Shown in pieces: positions 1-7,273 of a stretch of DNA of 64,000 bases. The stretch comes from Polluticoccus soli. GTDB lineage: Bacteria; Bacteroidota; Bacteroidia; Chitinophagales; Chitinophagaceae. The notes under the pieces are model-generated. The model did no database searches. It worked only from the letters and a program-made list of their open reading frames with translations, and was not told the DNA's origin. Each line of letters begins with the position of its first letter. The stretch's first letter is position 1. The DNA is taken from contig NZ_JARJHT010000002.1 in NCBI RefSeq assembly GCF_029269745.1, positions 868,001-932,000 on the forward strand, written 5' to 3'. A program made the position numbers and the translations under genes.

Positions 1-257
1 CCACCATTGAAAAATATTTTGTGCAGGAAGACCTCCAGGATCATTTCGTCTACTCGAACAAACATAGGCCCGAACAATACCTGAGGCCGGAGATCAGGGC
101 GAATGCTTCTTCGTTTGCTGCATTTTGTTCGCCTGAAGAACTGACATCGGGGTTGACAGCTCTCGAAGCAGATATAGTAAATCGTAGGATCTACGACATC
201 ATGAAAAGCTATGAGAACGATAAAGGCGACTACATTTTTCTCGTAGCACAGAAATAA
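1..257 (+). CDS. C-terminal end of a probable SAM-dependent methyltransferase (partial)
   Basis: The reading frame is open to the left edge (codons from base 3) and ends at a TAA at 255-257, so only about 84 C-terminal residues are visible. The end, with an R-R-I-Y-D-I-M stretch and a closing G-D-Y-I-F-L-V-A-Q strand, looks like the last helix and beta strand of a class I methyltransferase fold. No SAM-binding motif lies inside the window, so the call rests on the tail alone. An internal GTG at 21 is not a credible start because the frame continues upstream of it. Substrate unknown. Confidence 0.5.
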   Translation, partial: TIEKYFVQEDLQDHFVYSNKHRPEQYLRPEIRANASSFAAFCSPEELTSGLTALEADIVNRRIYDIMKSYENDKGDYIFLVAQK

Positions 258-340
258 GACAAAGATTTACTGATACTTGTATTCTCATTACCAATAAGCA
301 TGCATTCCCGCTTTCGGTAACTTTATCCATTACTATTAAG

Positions 341-745
341 ATGAGCCTAGTTACTATAGCCACGTTTGCCAATGCTTTTAACATGAATGTCGTCAGGGGG
401 CGACTTGAGAGTGAAGGCATACCGGCTTTTCCGAAAGATGAGCATACCGTTACCACCAATCCCTTTTACAACGGCGCACTGGGCGGCATCAAGCTGCAGG
501 TGCGCGAAGAAGATGTACCCGAAGCACAGCGCATCCTGGCAGAATCAGGATATCGCCAGCCACAACCGCAGCCGCCAGTTATTGAGAAAAGGAAAAACCC
601 TTTTCTCAGCTTCCTGAAATTCATCCTCTTTTTCGCCGCCGCGTTGGCGCTTATCTATTTACTACACGACCCGCTCGCCTATCTCGAACCGGTTCGCAAG
701 CCTATAGAATTGCCACTGCCTATTCCGCATAAAAATTCTCCTTAA
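341..745 (+). CDS. DUF2007 domain protein with C-terminal membrane anchor
   Basis: A 134-residue protein. Residues 1-70 have the DUF2007 pattern: an opening V-T-I-A-T-F strand, then N-V-V-R-G-R-L-E-S-E-G-I-P-A-F, a G-G-I-K-L-Q-V strand, and V-P-E-A-Q-R-I-L-A-E-S-G-Y. This small ferredoxin-like fold is often annotated as a putative signal-transducing protein; its biochemical role is not established. A proline/glutamine-rich linker (about 72-82) leads to one hydrophobic segment at about 89-108 that should anchor it in the membrane. It stands alone between the methyltransferase tail and the arsR promoter. Confidence 0.8.
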   Translation: MSLVTIATFANAFNMNVVRGRLESEGIPAFPKDEHTVTTNPFYNGALGGIKLQVREEDVPEAQRILAESGYRQPQPQPPVIEKRKNPFLSFLKFILFFAAALALIYLLHDPLAYLEPVRKPIELPLPIPHKNSP

Positions 746-749
746 AAAC

Positions 750-794
750 GTAACCATTCAGTCACTCTTCGTATATTTGTAACCGAACGGTTAC
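750..794 (+). promoter_or_regulatory. arsR promoter with overlapping operator
   Basis: A Bacteroidota -7 box TATATTTG lies at 772-779. It abuts a perfect inverted repeat GTAACCG-AA-CGGTTAC at 779-794, eight bases before the arsR start codon. A weaker partner, GTAACC followed by GTCAC, sits at 750-765 on the other side of the box. No good -33 TTG was found. Binding of the ArsR product here would block its own transcription; that is inference from position and symmetry. Confidence 0.65.
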
Positions 795-801
795 GCAAAA
801 T

Positions 802-1152
802 ATGAGAAGAGATGTTTTCCAGGCCATTGCAGACCCCACCAGGCGCCAGATACTAAGCTTATTGGCAAAGCAAAGCATGAACCTGAATACGCTTGCTGAT
901 AACTTTGATATCAGCAGGCCTGCCATATCCAAACAGATCAGGATACTGACCGAATGCGGCCTGATAATTGTGCGCCAGCAGGGACGTAAGCGCTATTGCG
1001 AAGCGCAAATGCAGGAGCTTGGTGTAGTTGCTGAATGGCTGGAACAATACCGGCAATTCTGGAACTATAAGCTAGACGCACTCGGAGATTTTTTAGAACA
1101 AGAAAAAACAATAACTAAACATAAACCAACTAAAAAACATAAACACAAATGA
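802..1152 (+). CDS. ArsR/SmtB-family transcriptional regulator
   Basis: A 116-residue winged-helix protein. The N-terminus D-P-T-R-R-Q-I-L-S-L-L and the recognition helix S-R-P-A-I-S-K-Q-I-R-I-L mark the HTH_20/ArsR family, in the subgroup that accompanies AHSA1 (SRPBCC) proteins rather than the metal-sensing one. No clustered Cys/His metal site is visible. Its stop overlaps the start of the SRPBCC gene in an ATGA (1149-1152), so the two are translationally coupled. It probably represses its own operon through the palindrome at 779-794. The ligand is unknown. A second arsR-AHSA1 pair lies at 28731-29520. Confidence 0.9.
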   Translation: MRRDVFQAIADPTRRQILSLLAKQSMNLNTLADNFDISRPAISKQIRILTECGLIIVRQQGRKRYCEAQMQELGVVAEWLEQYRQFWNYKLDALGDFLEQEKTITKHKPTKKHKHK

Positions 1153-1991
1153 AACAGGAACCTATAATTGTGGAACGTGTGTATAACGCACCTGCCGAAA
1201 GGGTTTGGAAAGCGCTTACCGACAAAAACAAAATGAAACAATGGTATTTTGACATTGCCGACTTTAAGCCACAGGAAGGTTTCGAATTTCGTTTTGTGGG
1301 CAAAGACCACGATGGCGTTGAGTGGCTGCACATCTGCACCATAACAGAGGTGATACCTAATAAAAAACTCACGCACAGCTGGCGCTACGACGGCTACGAA
1401 GGCAATTCATACGTAACATGGGAGCTGTTTCCCGAAGGCGACACAACAAGGGTCAGGCTTACCCATGAAGGACTCGAAACCTTCCCGTCTACTGTAGCAG
1501 CGTTTGCGAAACAAAACTTTGTAGAAGGCTGGACCGCTATCCTTGGTACCATGCTGCAGGAGTTTGTAGAACAAGGCACCATCAAGAAACATGTGGAAAT
1601 GAATGCTACTGCCGAAAAGATCTGGGATGTACTTACAGCTCCACAATACACCACGCAGTGGGCAGCAGCCTTTAGCGAAGGCACCTGGGTAGAAACCGAC
1701 TGGAAAAAAAGCTCCGAAGTGATATGGAAAGACAAAGACGGCAACATAGGCGCCCGCGGCACGGTTGAGATCAGCAATAAAGCATCGCTGCTGAAGATAA
1801 TGTTCCCAGACGAGCAGAAGGAAGAACATACCAAGCGCCCGTACACCGAAACTTATGCCATGTCTGACGACGGTAAAGGGAAAGCAACCTTATCAATTGA
1901 TGCTGGTCCGTTGTCGGTGAAGCATCTCAAAATGCACGAGCCGCTTTGGAACAAGGCGATAGCTAAAATAAAGGAACTGGCAGAGCAATAA
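1149..1991 (+). CDS. Tandem SRPBCC (AHSA1/START-like) protein
   Basis: A 280-residue protein made of two AHSA1-type SRPBCC units. The first (about 1-140) opens with V-E-R-V-Y-N-A-P-A-E-R-V-W-K-A-L-T and contains the W-E-L-F-P and T-H-E-G-L-E motifs. The second (about 148-280) opens with the analogous V-E-M-N-A-T-A-E-K-I-W-D-V-L-T-A. These domains form a hydrophobic pocket for lipids or other small molecules. Most family members have one domain of about 150 residues, so this looks like an internal duplication and fusion. It is coupled to the preceding arsR by an ATGA overlap. Ligand and reaction are unknown. Confidence 0.88.
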   Translation: MKQEPIIVERVYNAPAERVWKALTDKNKMKQWYFDIADFKPQEGFEFRFVGKDHDGVEWLHICTITEVIPNKKLTHSWRYDGYEGNSYVTWELFPEGDTTRVRLTHEGLETFPSTVAAFAKQNFVEGWTAILGTMLQEFVEQGTIKKHVEMNATAEKIWDVLTAPQYTTQWAAAFSEGTWVETDWKKSSEVIWKDKDGNIGARGTVEISNKASLLKIMFPDEQKEEHTKRPYTETYAMSDDGKGKATLSIDAGPLSVKHLKMHEPLWNKAIAKIKELAEQ

Positions 1992-2011
1992 ATATAACGG
2001 GTACGGCGCTG

Positions 2012-2383
2012 TTATTTCTTCTGCCACAGGCTGATGGAATCGGTACCGGTGTCGTACCCGTATAACCGCCTTTTATTGCTGTCTATATACACCCAGTCAT
2101 CGGTCATAAAGCGCCCCTCAGCAGTATGCCCCACCCTAAATGCCATAAAATTGATGCTGTCGGTCTCTATCATCCCATCAAATTTCCATTCTATCTCCCC
2201 GGCATTGTCGATCTGAACCTGCTGCAATGCGCCTGTGTCATTATTTGCTATATACTCCAGTATCAGGCTATCGTACCAGGCCAGCTTGCGTACAGGCTTG
2301 CTATTATCCGAGGCGGTCTCGGTTGTTTGTACACAGCCGGTGGCAAAAGAGATGATCAATAAACGCGGAAACAGCTTTCGCAT
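2012..2383 (-). CDS. Small putative lipoprotein
   Basis: A 123-residue protein with a short basic N-terminus, a hydrophobic stretch and a lipobox-like F-A-T-G-C ending at Cys17. It should be a lipoprotein of the inner or outer membrane. The mature part is acidic and rich in D, T and S, with W-K-F-D-G and W-V-Y-I-D-S strands; I recognise no domain. It is convergent with the SRPBCC gene, whose stop is only 20 bases away, and no clear terminator separates them. Confidence 0.65.
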   Translation of the reverse strand: MRKLFPRLLIISFATGCVQTTETASDNSKPVRKLAWYDSLILEYIANNDTGALQQVQIDNAGEIEWKFDGMIETDSINFMAFRVGHTAEGRFMTDDWVYIDSNKRRLYGYDTGTDSISLWQKK

Positions 2384-2397
2384 AGGCCAAATATAAG

Positions 2398-2467
2398 AAA
2401 CTCCCCTCCTTAGTTAAGGAGGGGCCGACGGTCAATCGCGTAGCGTATTGACTGTCGGGGGTGGTTG
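2398..2467 (+). repeat. Composite hairpin repeat, copy 1
   Basis: Stem 1 is CCCCTCCTTA/TAAGGAGGGG (2403-2412 with 2415-2424). Stem 2 pairs 2425-2436 with 2447-2458 and has one G-T wobble. The element ends in GGGGTGGTTG at 2458-2467. It shares this layout with copies at 2524-2597 (inverted) and 5595-5664. Confidence 0.8.
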
Positions 2468-2523
2468 AAAACGCTGAGACTAGTACGACAGTTCAATATT
2501 ATGACAGACCCTCTTTACCCATC

Positions 2524-2597
2524 CAACCACCCCAGTGCGCAACAAGCCTTACAGGCTTTCTGCACACATCCCCTCCTTAGCCAAGGAGGGGAGTTTA
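2524..2597 (-). repeat. Composite hairpin repeat, copy 2 (inverted)
   Basis: Read on the minus strand, stem 1 is CCCCTCCTT-GGCT-AAGGAGGGG (70-91 of the 2500s) and the end motif GGGGTGGTTG is at 2533-2524. The second stem has a different sequence (GTGCGCA with TGCACAC, then AAGCC with GGCTT) but is still a hairpin in the same place. It faces copy 1 across 56 bases. Confidence 0.75.
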
Positions 2598-2619
2598 AGG
2601 TTAATCAGTCAAATCATAC

Positions 2620-2653
2620 AAATCAACCTCCAATTTCAGCAAAAACGGCAACC
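2620..2653 (-). repeat. Degenerate copy of the TTGCCG dispersed repeat
   Basis: On the minus strand this reads GGGTTGCCGTTTTTGCTG, then AAATTGGAGGTTGATTT. It aligns loosely with the better copies at 26172-26210 and 37636-37673, and closely with the AAATCAACCT end of the copy at 5808-5833. Confidence 0.45.
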
Positions 2654-2719
2654 CATTACCACCATTTCTTATATAACATTCCGGCAATTCTTAATAATTC
2701 TAATAATTCCGTTTCGTTG

Positions 2720-2749
2720 TTGCTTTTCTGTTAAAATTTTGTATCTTGG
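2720..2749 (+). promoter_or_regulatory. Promoter for the T9SS type B protein
   Basis: TTG at 2720-2722, a 19-base spacer and TATCTTGG at 2742-2749 fit the Bacteroidota TTG-N19-TAnnTTTG pattern with one mismatch. Transcription would start near 2753-2756, leaving about 215 untranslated bases before the start codon. TATCTTGG recurs upstream of the T9SS gene at 55556. Confidence 0.5.
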
Positions 2750-2971
2750 AACTCAAAGTTATCAAGCTGAAGCAGTTACTGGATGAGACCCTGATTTTCC
2801 GCTGATGAGCCTGTTGGTTTGTCACGGAATTGTCATATAAAGCTTCCAGTACGGCATCGCCAGCTTAAAATAGCTTTAAAAGTTTTGTTAAAACCAACGG
2901 AAACACAACCGTTGCCGTCTTTAAACAGGTACGTTCTATAATATTATAAGCTTTCTGAAATTAGCTAATTC

Positions 2972-5524
2972 ATGAAACAAACAGCATCCATTAAGCGTTT
3001 AGGTTTGTCGCTCCTTGCAGCCATAGGCTGTCTTTCTGGCCAGGCGCAGACCGTTCTAAACACTGCGTATACCAACAGCCCTGGCAACGTAACTGGTAAC
3101 TTTACTGCTCCAGCTACGCCACAGTATGTAACATTCACCGTTAAGAATACTAATTGCTACCCAATTACTCTTACCGAGTTCAGCATCCTCCATATGGTAG
3201 ATGTGAATGTAACCTTCGGCAGTGTGACGGTTACTGTTTCAAACAATGGTGCTGTTTACACAGTTTTAAGGCAAACAAGTGGAGGTATAACAAGCGACCC
3301 ATCAGTCAGCTCAGCTATATCAACCTGGCCAATTGTAGGAAGTTCTAGTCCTATTACCGCTGGATCATCAGGTATTATTCCGGTTGTAACGGGATTAACC
3401 ACCAATAATCTAACAGAAATTGGGGCTGGTCAGGAAGTGAGGTTTGCGATCGTCAGCAATGATACAATGTTTGTAAGAGCAGGCATTGGCCAGGGTACAA
3501 CTCCGGCAGTGATACCCAGTCCTAGAACTTTTACATTGAACGGTGTAACACTATTGTCGGTTGACCCAACTGATTTTGTAAGCGAGCGTGTACGTTATGG
3601 TCGTTATCCAAACTTACCTCTTAATTCGCAAGCCCCGATACCGGCAAATCCGGCTATACAATCTTTCCATTATGGTTTTGACGGTGGTGTAACCTTCAAA
3701 CGTTCAGGTCCTACTGTTGCGGTTATCAACAACAACGCCTGCGATACTTCTGGTGATTCTGTTACCCTGGTTGCTACTATTCCAGTACCTCCCGGTTGCG
3801 TAACCAACCCGGTTTTCCACTGGAGCGGCCCTGGCATCATTGGTAACCCTACCAGCTCTACAGTTAAAATATATGCTTCTTTAGCTAACGCAGGTAAATA
3901 CCTGTGCTGGTATACAGCCGGTACAGAAACTTCTGCTACAACATCGGCTACAGTAAATGTGACACCAAGGCCCAAAGCACCAAAGATCACTACAAAAAAC
4001 CAATACTGCATTGGTGAGCCATTCCAGCCGGTAATTGCTGATGGCCAGAATATATTATGGTATACTATTCCATTTGGCGGTACTGGTACTACTGTACCTC
4101 CTTATGTAAACACTAACATGGCCGGCAGCTATACATGGTATGCCAGCCAAACCGTAGGCAACTGCGAAGGTCCACGTTCTGCTGTTACCATTACAGTAGC
4201 ACCGATACCTGTAAGGCCAACTGTGGTTAGCCCTGTGGTATTCTGCGAAAACGAGCCAGCAAGCCCACTATCTGCAGGCGGTACCGGTCTCATCTGGTAT
4301 GTTGACCCAGTAGGTGGTTTAGGTTCAGTTATCGCTCCGGTACCAGGTACCAGCGTAAAAGATACCCTGACATGGTACGTTTCTCAAAAAATAGATGGTT
4401 GTGAAGGTCCGCGCAGCAAGATCGATGTAATAGTAACCTTCAAACCAAACGGAATGGTACTGGTAAGCGACACTCCGTGGATCTGCCAGCACGACGAACT
4501 GACTTTCACTTATTTCGGTAGCGCGACCGAGTTCACGGGTATTACCTGGAAAGTGCCTAGCCCTGCGGCTACAAGCGTTGGCGGCGGTATCGGCCTCGAC
4601 CCGATAACTATCCGTTTCGACTCTGCAGGTCTGCAACAGGTGATCATGTCTGCCAACAACCTGGGTTGTATCGGCGATCCGTTTGTTCAATATGTAACAG
4701 TTAAGCCAATACCATACGCCTTCATCAACGCTCCTTCTGACGTTTGTCCGAACGATGACAGGATCGTAGTACTGGATGAGTTCTCTCCGGGCATCGATAC
4801 CTTCAAGTTCAACTGGGATGGTGGTGTTACTACACACTTCGCTACAGACCAGGGTCCTTACGGCGTAATGTGGAGCACACCGGGCCGTAAAGTGATAAAA
4901 CTGACAATGGTACAAGATCTTTGCGTGGGCGAAGCTACCGATACCGTAGATGTTCGTAACCTGCCGGATGCTACTATTAATGCGTTCTATGATGAGAACC
5001 AGGATAACAATTTTGACGGCTTCGACGCTAAGAAAGCACTGATATGCTCTGGTGACAGCCTGAGGCTGGAAGCCAAAACGATCGTGGTTAGCTCTAAATA
5101 CGAATGGACCCCAACGCGCTTCTTTGACAATGCCGCTAACCTGCCGGTTACTTATGGCCGTATCGACTTCTCAGGTTTTGTTACGCTGAAAGTAACTGAC
5201 GAACTTGGTTGTGTAAGTATGGATAGCATTAAACTGGTAACTAAGCCTTGCTGCGAAATTGCTTTCCCAACTGCCTTTACACCAAACGGCGACGGTAAGA
5301 ATGATATATTCCGTGCTATCAGCCCGGGTCACCAAGATACCCGCACCTTCCAGATCGTTAACCGCTATGGACAGGTTGTTTACGAAAACGTAAACGCTGA
5401 GAAAGGCTGGGATGGTATGATGAAAGGCGAGCCAGCTGATATGGGCACTTACTTCTACCACATCAACTTCAAATGCGATAACAAGTGGACCGATCAGAAA
5501 GGTGAATTCATCCTGGTACGCTAA
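2972..5524 (+). CDS. Large secreted surface protein, T9SS type B sorting domain
   Basis: An 850-residue secreted protein. Residues 1-25 are a signal peptide ending G-Q-A-Q. The middle has Ig-like repeats of the Bacteroidota kind: two units with C-E-G-P-R-S near their ends (about 340-475) and a preceding S-V-T-L-V-A-T-I unit. A PKD-like part follows. The C-terminal ~90 residues, starting C-C-E-I-A-F-P-T-A-F-T-P-N-G-D-G-K-N-D and ending G-E-F-I-L-V-R, are the gliding-motility-associated (CHU_C) type B sorting domain, so the protein should cross the outer membrane by T9SS. The role is probably adhesion or a surface structure; no enzyme domain is seen. It is flanked on both sides by composite hairpin repeats. 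Confidence 0.9.
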   Translation: MKQTASIKRLGLSLLAAIGCLSGQAQTVLNTAYTNSPGNVTGNFTAPATPQYVTFTVKNTNCYPITLTEFSILHMVDVNVTFGSVTVTVSNNGAVYTVLRQTSGGITSDPSVSSAISTWPIVGSSSPITAGSSGIIPVVTGLTTNNLTEIGAGQEVRFAIVSNDTMFVRAGIGQGTTPAVIPSPRTFTLNGVTLLSVDPTDFVSERVRYGRYPNLPLNSQAPIPANPAIQSFHYGFDGGVTFKRSGPTVAVINNNACDTSGDSVTLVATIPVPPGCVTNPVFHWSGPGIIGNPTSSTVKIYASLANAGKYLCWYTAGTETSATTSATVNVTPRPKAPKITTKNQYCIGEPFQPVIADGQNILWYTIPFGGTGTTVPPYVNTNMAGSYTWYASQTVGNCEGPRSAVTITVAPIPVRPTVVSPVVFCENEPASPLSAGGTGLIWYVDPVGGLGSVIAPVPGTSVKDTLTWYVSQKIDGCEGPRSKIDVIVTFKPNGMVLVSDTPWICQHDELTFTYFGSATEFTGITWKVPSPAATSVGGGIGLDPITIRFDSAGLQQVIMSANNLGCIGDPFVQYVTVKPIPYAFINAPSDVCPNDDRIVVLDEFSPGIDTFKFNWDGGVTTHFATDQGPYGVMWSTPGRKVIKLTMVQDLCVGEATDTVDVRNLPDATINAFYDENQDNNFDGFDAKKALICSGDSLRLEAKTIVVSSKYEWTPTRFFDNAANLPVTYGRIDFSGFVTLKVTDELGCVSMDSIKLVTKPCCEIAFPTAFTPNGDGKNDIFRAISPGHQDTRTFQIVNRYGQVVYENVNAEKGWDGMMKGEPADMGTYFYHINFKCDNKWTDQKGEFILVR

Positions 5525-5547
5525 CCACAAAAAGCATATCCAAAAGA

Positions 5548-5575
5548 AAAAGGGCGCCTCTGGTGCCCTTTTTTT
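5548..5575 (+). terminator. Rho-independent terminator
   Basis: An 11-pair stem AAAAGGGCGCC/GGTGCCCTTTT with one G-T wobble and a T run, 24 bases after the T9SS gene stop. Confidence 0.85.
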
Positions 5576-5594
5576 ATTGTTACAGAAAAGGAAA

Positions 5595-5664
5595 ACTCCC
5601 CTCCTTATTTTAAGGAGGGGCACGGCGGTCAATCGCGAAGCGTATTGATTGGCGGGGGTGGTTG
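5595..5664 (+). repeat. Composite hairpin repeat, copy 3
   Basis: Stem 1 CCCCTCCTTA-TTT-TAAGGAGGGG at 5598-5620. A second imperfect stem follows around GGTCAATCGC/GCGTATTGATT, and the end motif GGGGTGGTTG is at 5655-5664. Same orientation as copy 1, so copies 1 and 3 bracket the T9SS gene as direct repeats. Confidence 0.8.
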
Positions 5665-6049
5665 CTGAGGGTTGCAATTCCGCCTAATTGCTAACGCTCC
5701 TAAAATGATTAATTTTACGTATATTTGCTATAGAAAGCTATGACCGTGATAACCCTGAACCAGTCTGAACCCGGATTCTTTGAATTAATGAATGACCAGA
5801 ATTGCAGAAATCAACCTACCCCAAATCGGCAACTATGCCCACGCGACGGTTGCCACTTTTGAAAAACGCCCCAAATCGGCAACAAACGGCAACAAATTCG
5901 CCTTTCATATTTTGGATTGAGACAAAATGTAGTGCTTCAAAATCGACTACAAACTGTAACAAATTTGGCATCAAAACCGCTACAGGCAAGCGATTCAAAG
6001 GACAGGAAAAAATCAGCGGATCAGTATAACCCGAGGCACCTACAACAAA
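5665..6049. other. Intergenic region with TTGCCG repeats and a dubious 40-codon frame
   Basis: A -7-like TATATTTG lies at 5720-5727, followed by a 40-codon frame at 5740-5862. The frame runs into the repeat at 5808-5902 and has no recognisable product. No -33 partner was found for the box. The rest is AT-rich and holds nothing else I can support. Confidence 0.5.
5808..5902 (-). repeat. TTGCCG dispersed repeat, double copy
   Basis: Two units are visible on the minus strand. 5902-5867 reads AATTTGTTGCCGTTTGTTGC then CGATTTGGGGCG. 5833-5808 reads GTTGCCGATTTGGGGTAGG then TTGATTT. Other copies are at 2620-2653, 25479-25503, 26172-26210 and 37636-37673. Confidence 0.7.
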
Positions 6050-7273
6050 CTACCGCCTTGGCCTGGACAACATCAGGATAGCATAAGTAAACAGATAAGC
6101 AATGGCCCCGGAAATGATAGACAATACAGTCCCTCCCAGGAAGAACGCTGCCCCATCCTGCTTTACCTGTTCCAGCGACAAGCTATGCCAGTCGAATGAC
6201 CAGGGTTGGTCCAGGATGATCTTACCGGTGGCCAGGCTGGCCATCAGGATAAAGGCAGTGAACGGGAAGATGCTGATATTGGCGGCCAGCAGGAATAAGG
6301 CCTTATTGAGCCGGAACAGGATAGCCAGGGGTATCCCAACGGCCAGCTGGAAGCCCCAGATAGGCACGATACCCATGAACACCCCGAAGCCTACAGACGC
6401 GGCCTTGTGGTGGTTGCTCTCCTCCGGGTGCACAAACAGCGCGCGGTAGATGGCGGTCCAGCCGTCTTTGCTACCCAGCATACGGATGAAATCGCGGGGC
6501 TTGATATATAGGAGGGCGATGAGTACCAGCACTGTATTGAGTATGCTGATGCGTGTGAAGTCTTTGAACGGCCTGAAATGCGAAATACGCTCTTCGGGCT
6601 TTGGATAGTATACTGATACGGGGACGCTGATTACAGGAATACCGCTCCAGGAAGCCCGTACGATCACTTCGATCTCGAACTCGTACTTGCGGGTAAACCA
6701 GCGCTTACGAGCCAGTGGCTGCACCGGGTACAAGCGGTAACCCGACTGAGTGTCTGGAAGGCTAATGCCTGTATTGACCCAGAACCAGAAATTGGAAAAC
6801 CGGTTACCGAAGCTGCTTTTACCGGGAACGTTCTCCTGGTCCATATTGCGGGCGCCCACCATAAGGGCGCCAGGGGTTTCGTCCAGCTGACGGAGAAACA
6901 CCACGAGGTCTTTAGGATAATGTTGCCCATCACTATCTATCGTGATGGCGTACTGGTAGCCTGCTTTGGCTGCCTCTCTGATACCTGTACGAAGCGCATA
7001 TCCCTTGCCCCGGTTGGGCCTGTAGCTAATGACCTTCAACTGTGGGAAGGCTGCAAGGATGGCCTCAGTATCATCGGTAGAACCGTCGTTCACGATGATG
7101 ATCTGGCTGGTATAGTTTAGAAGTTCTTTGACAACTGAGGCAATGGTAGTGGCATTGTTATAAGTAGGCATCAATACACATGCCTTATGCCTTATAAAAT
7201 CTGCCTCGTAAAGCGGCTGCCTGTTATCCATCATACCGAAATGCGAAGCTATTTCTTTAATTGGTTTTCGCAA
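6050..7273 (-). CDS. Glycosyltransferase family 2 protein with DUF2062 domain
   Basis: A 407-residue membrane protein. Residues 30-240 are a GT-A glycosyltransferase: M-P-T-Y-N-N, I-V-N-D-G-S-T-D-D-T and a D-S-D motif (Asp113-Asp115) followed by G-Q-H for metal and nucleotide-sugar binding. Residues about 285-400 are a DUF2062 domain with three hydrophobic helices. Its start lies inside the end of the upstream C45 gene (25-base overlap), so the two form one operon. GT2-DUF2062 proteins next to C45 hydrolases are seen in Bacteroidota aryl-polyene/flexirubin pigment clusters, from memory of those clusters; no other cluster gene is present here. Substrate unknown. Confidence 0.85.
   Translation of the reverse strand: MRKPIKEIASHFGMMDNRQPLYEADFIRHKACVLMPTYNNATTIASVVKELLNYTSQIIIVNDGSTDDTEAILAAFPQLKVISYRPNRGKGYALRTGIREAAKAGYQYAITIDSDGQHYPKDLVVFLRQLDETPGALMVGARNMDQENVPGKSSFGNRFSNFWFWVNTGISLPDTQSGYRLYPVQPLARKRWFTRKYEFEIEVIVRASWSGIPVISVPVSVYYPKPEERISHFRPFKDFTRISILNTVLVLIALLYIKPRDFIRMLGSKDGWTAIYRALFVHPEESNHHKAASVGFGVFMGIVPIWGFQLAVGIPLAILFRLNKALFLLAANISIFPFTAFILMASLATGKIILDQPWSFDWHSLSLEQVKQDGAAFFLGGTVLSIISGAIAYLFTYAILMLSRPRR

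Larger units (their letters stand above)
2384..2971. other. Intergenic region with repeats and a long leader
   Basis: 588 bases without a convincing gene. It holds two opposed copies of a composite hairpin repeat (2398-2467 and 2524-2597), a degenerate copy of a second dispersed repeat (2620-2653), and a promoter at 2720-2749. From the promoter to the start codon at 2972 runs an untranslated leader of about 215 bases with no recognised riboswitch. Confidence 0.7.

Noticed and set aside
4325-4915. 196-residue minus-strand frame
   Set aside because: Opposite the T9SS type B protein; composition and lack of motifs show it is a shadow.
5740-5862. 40-codon frame after a TATATTTG box
   Set aside because: It runs into the dispersed repeat, matches no family and has no -33 element; too weak to call a gene.
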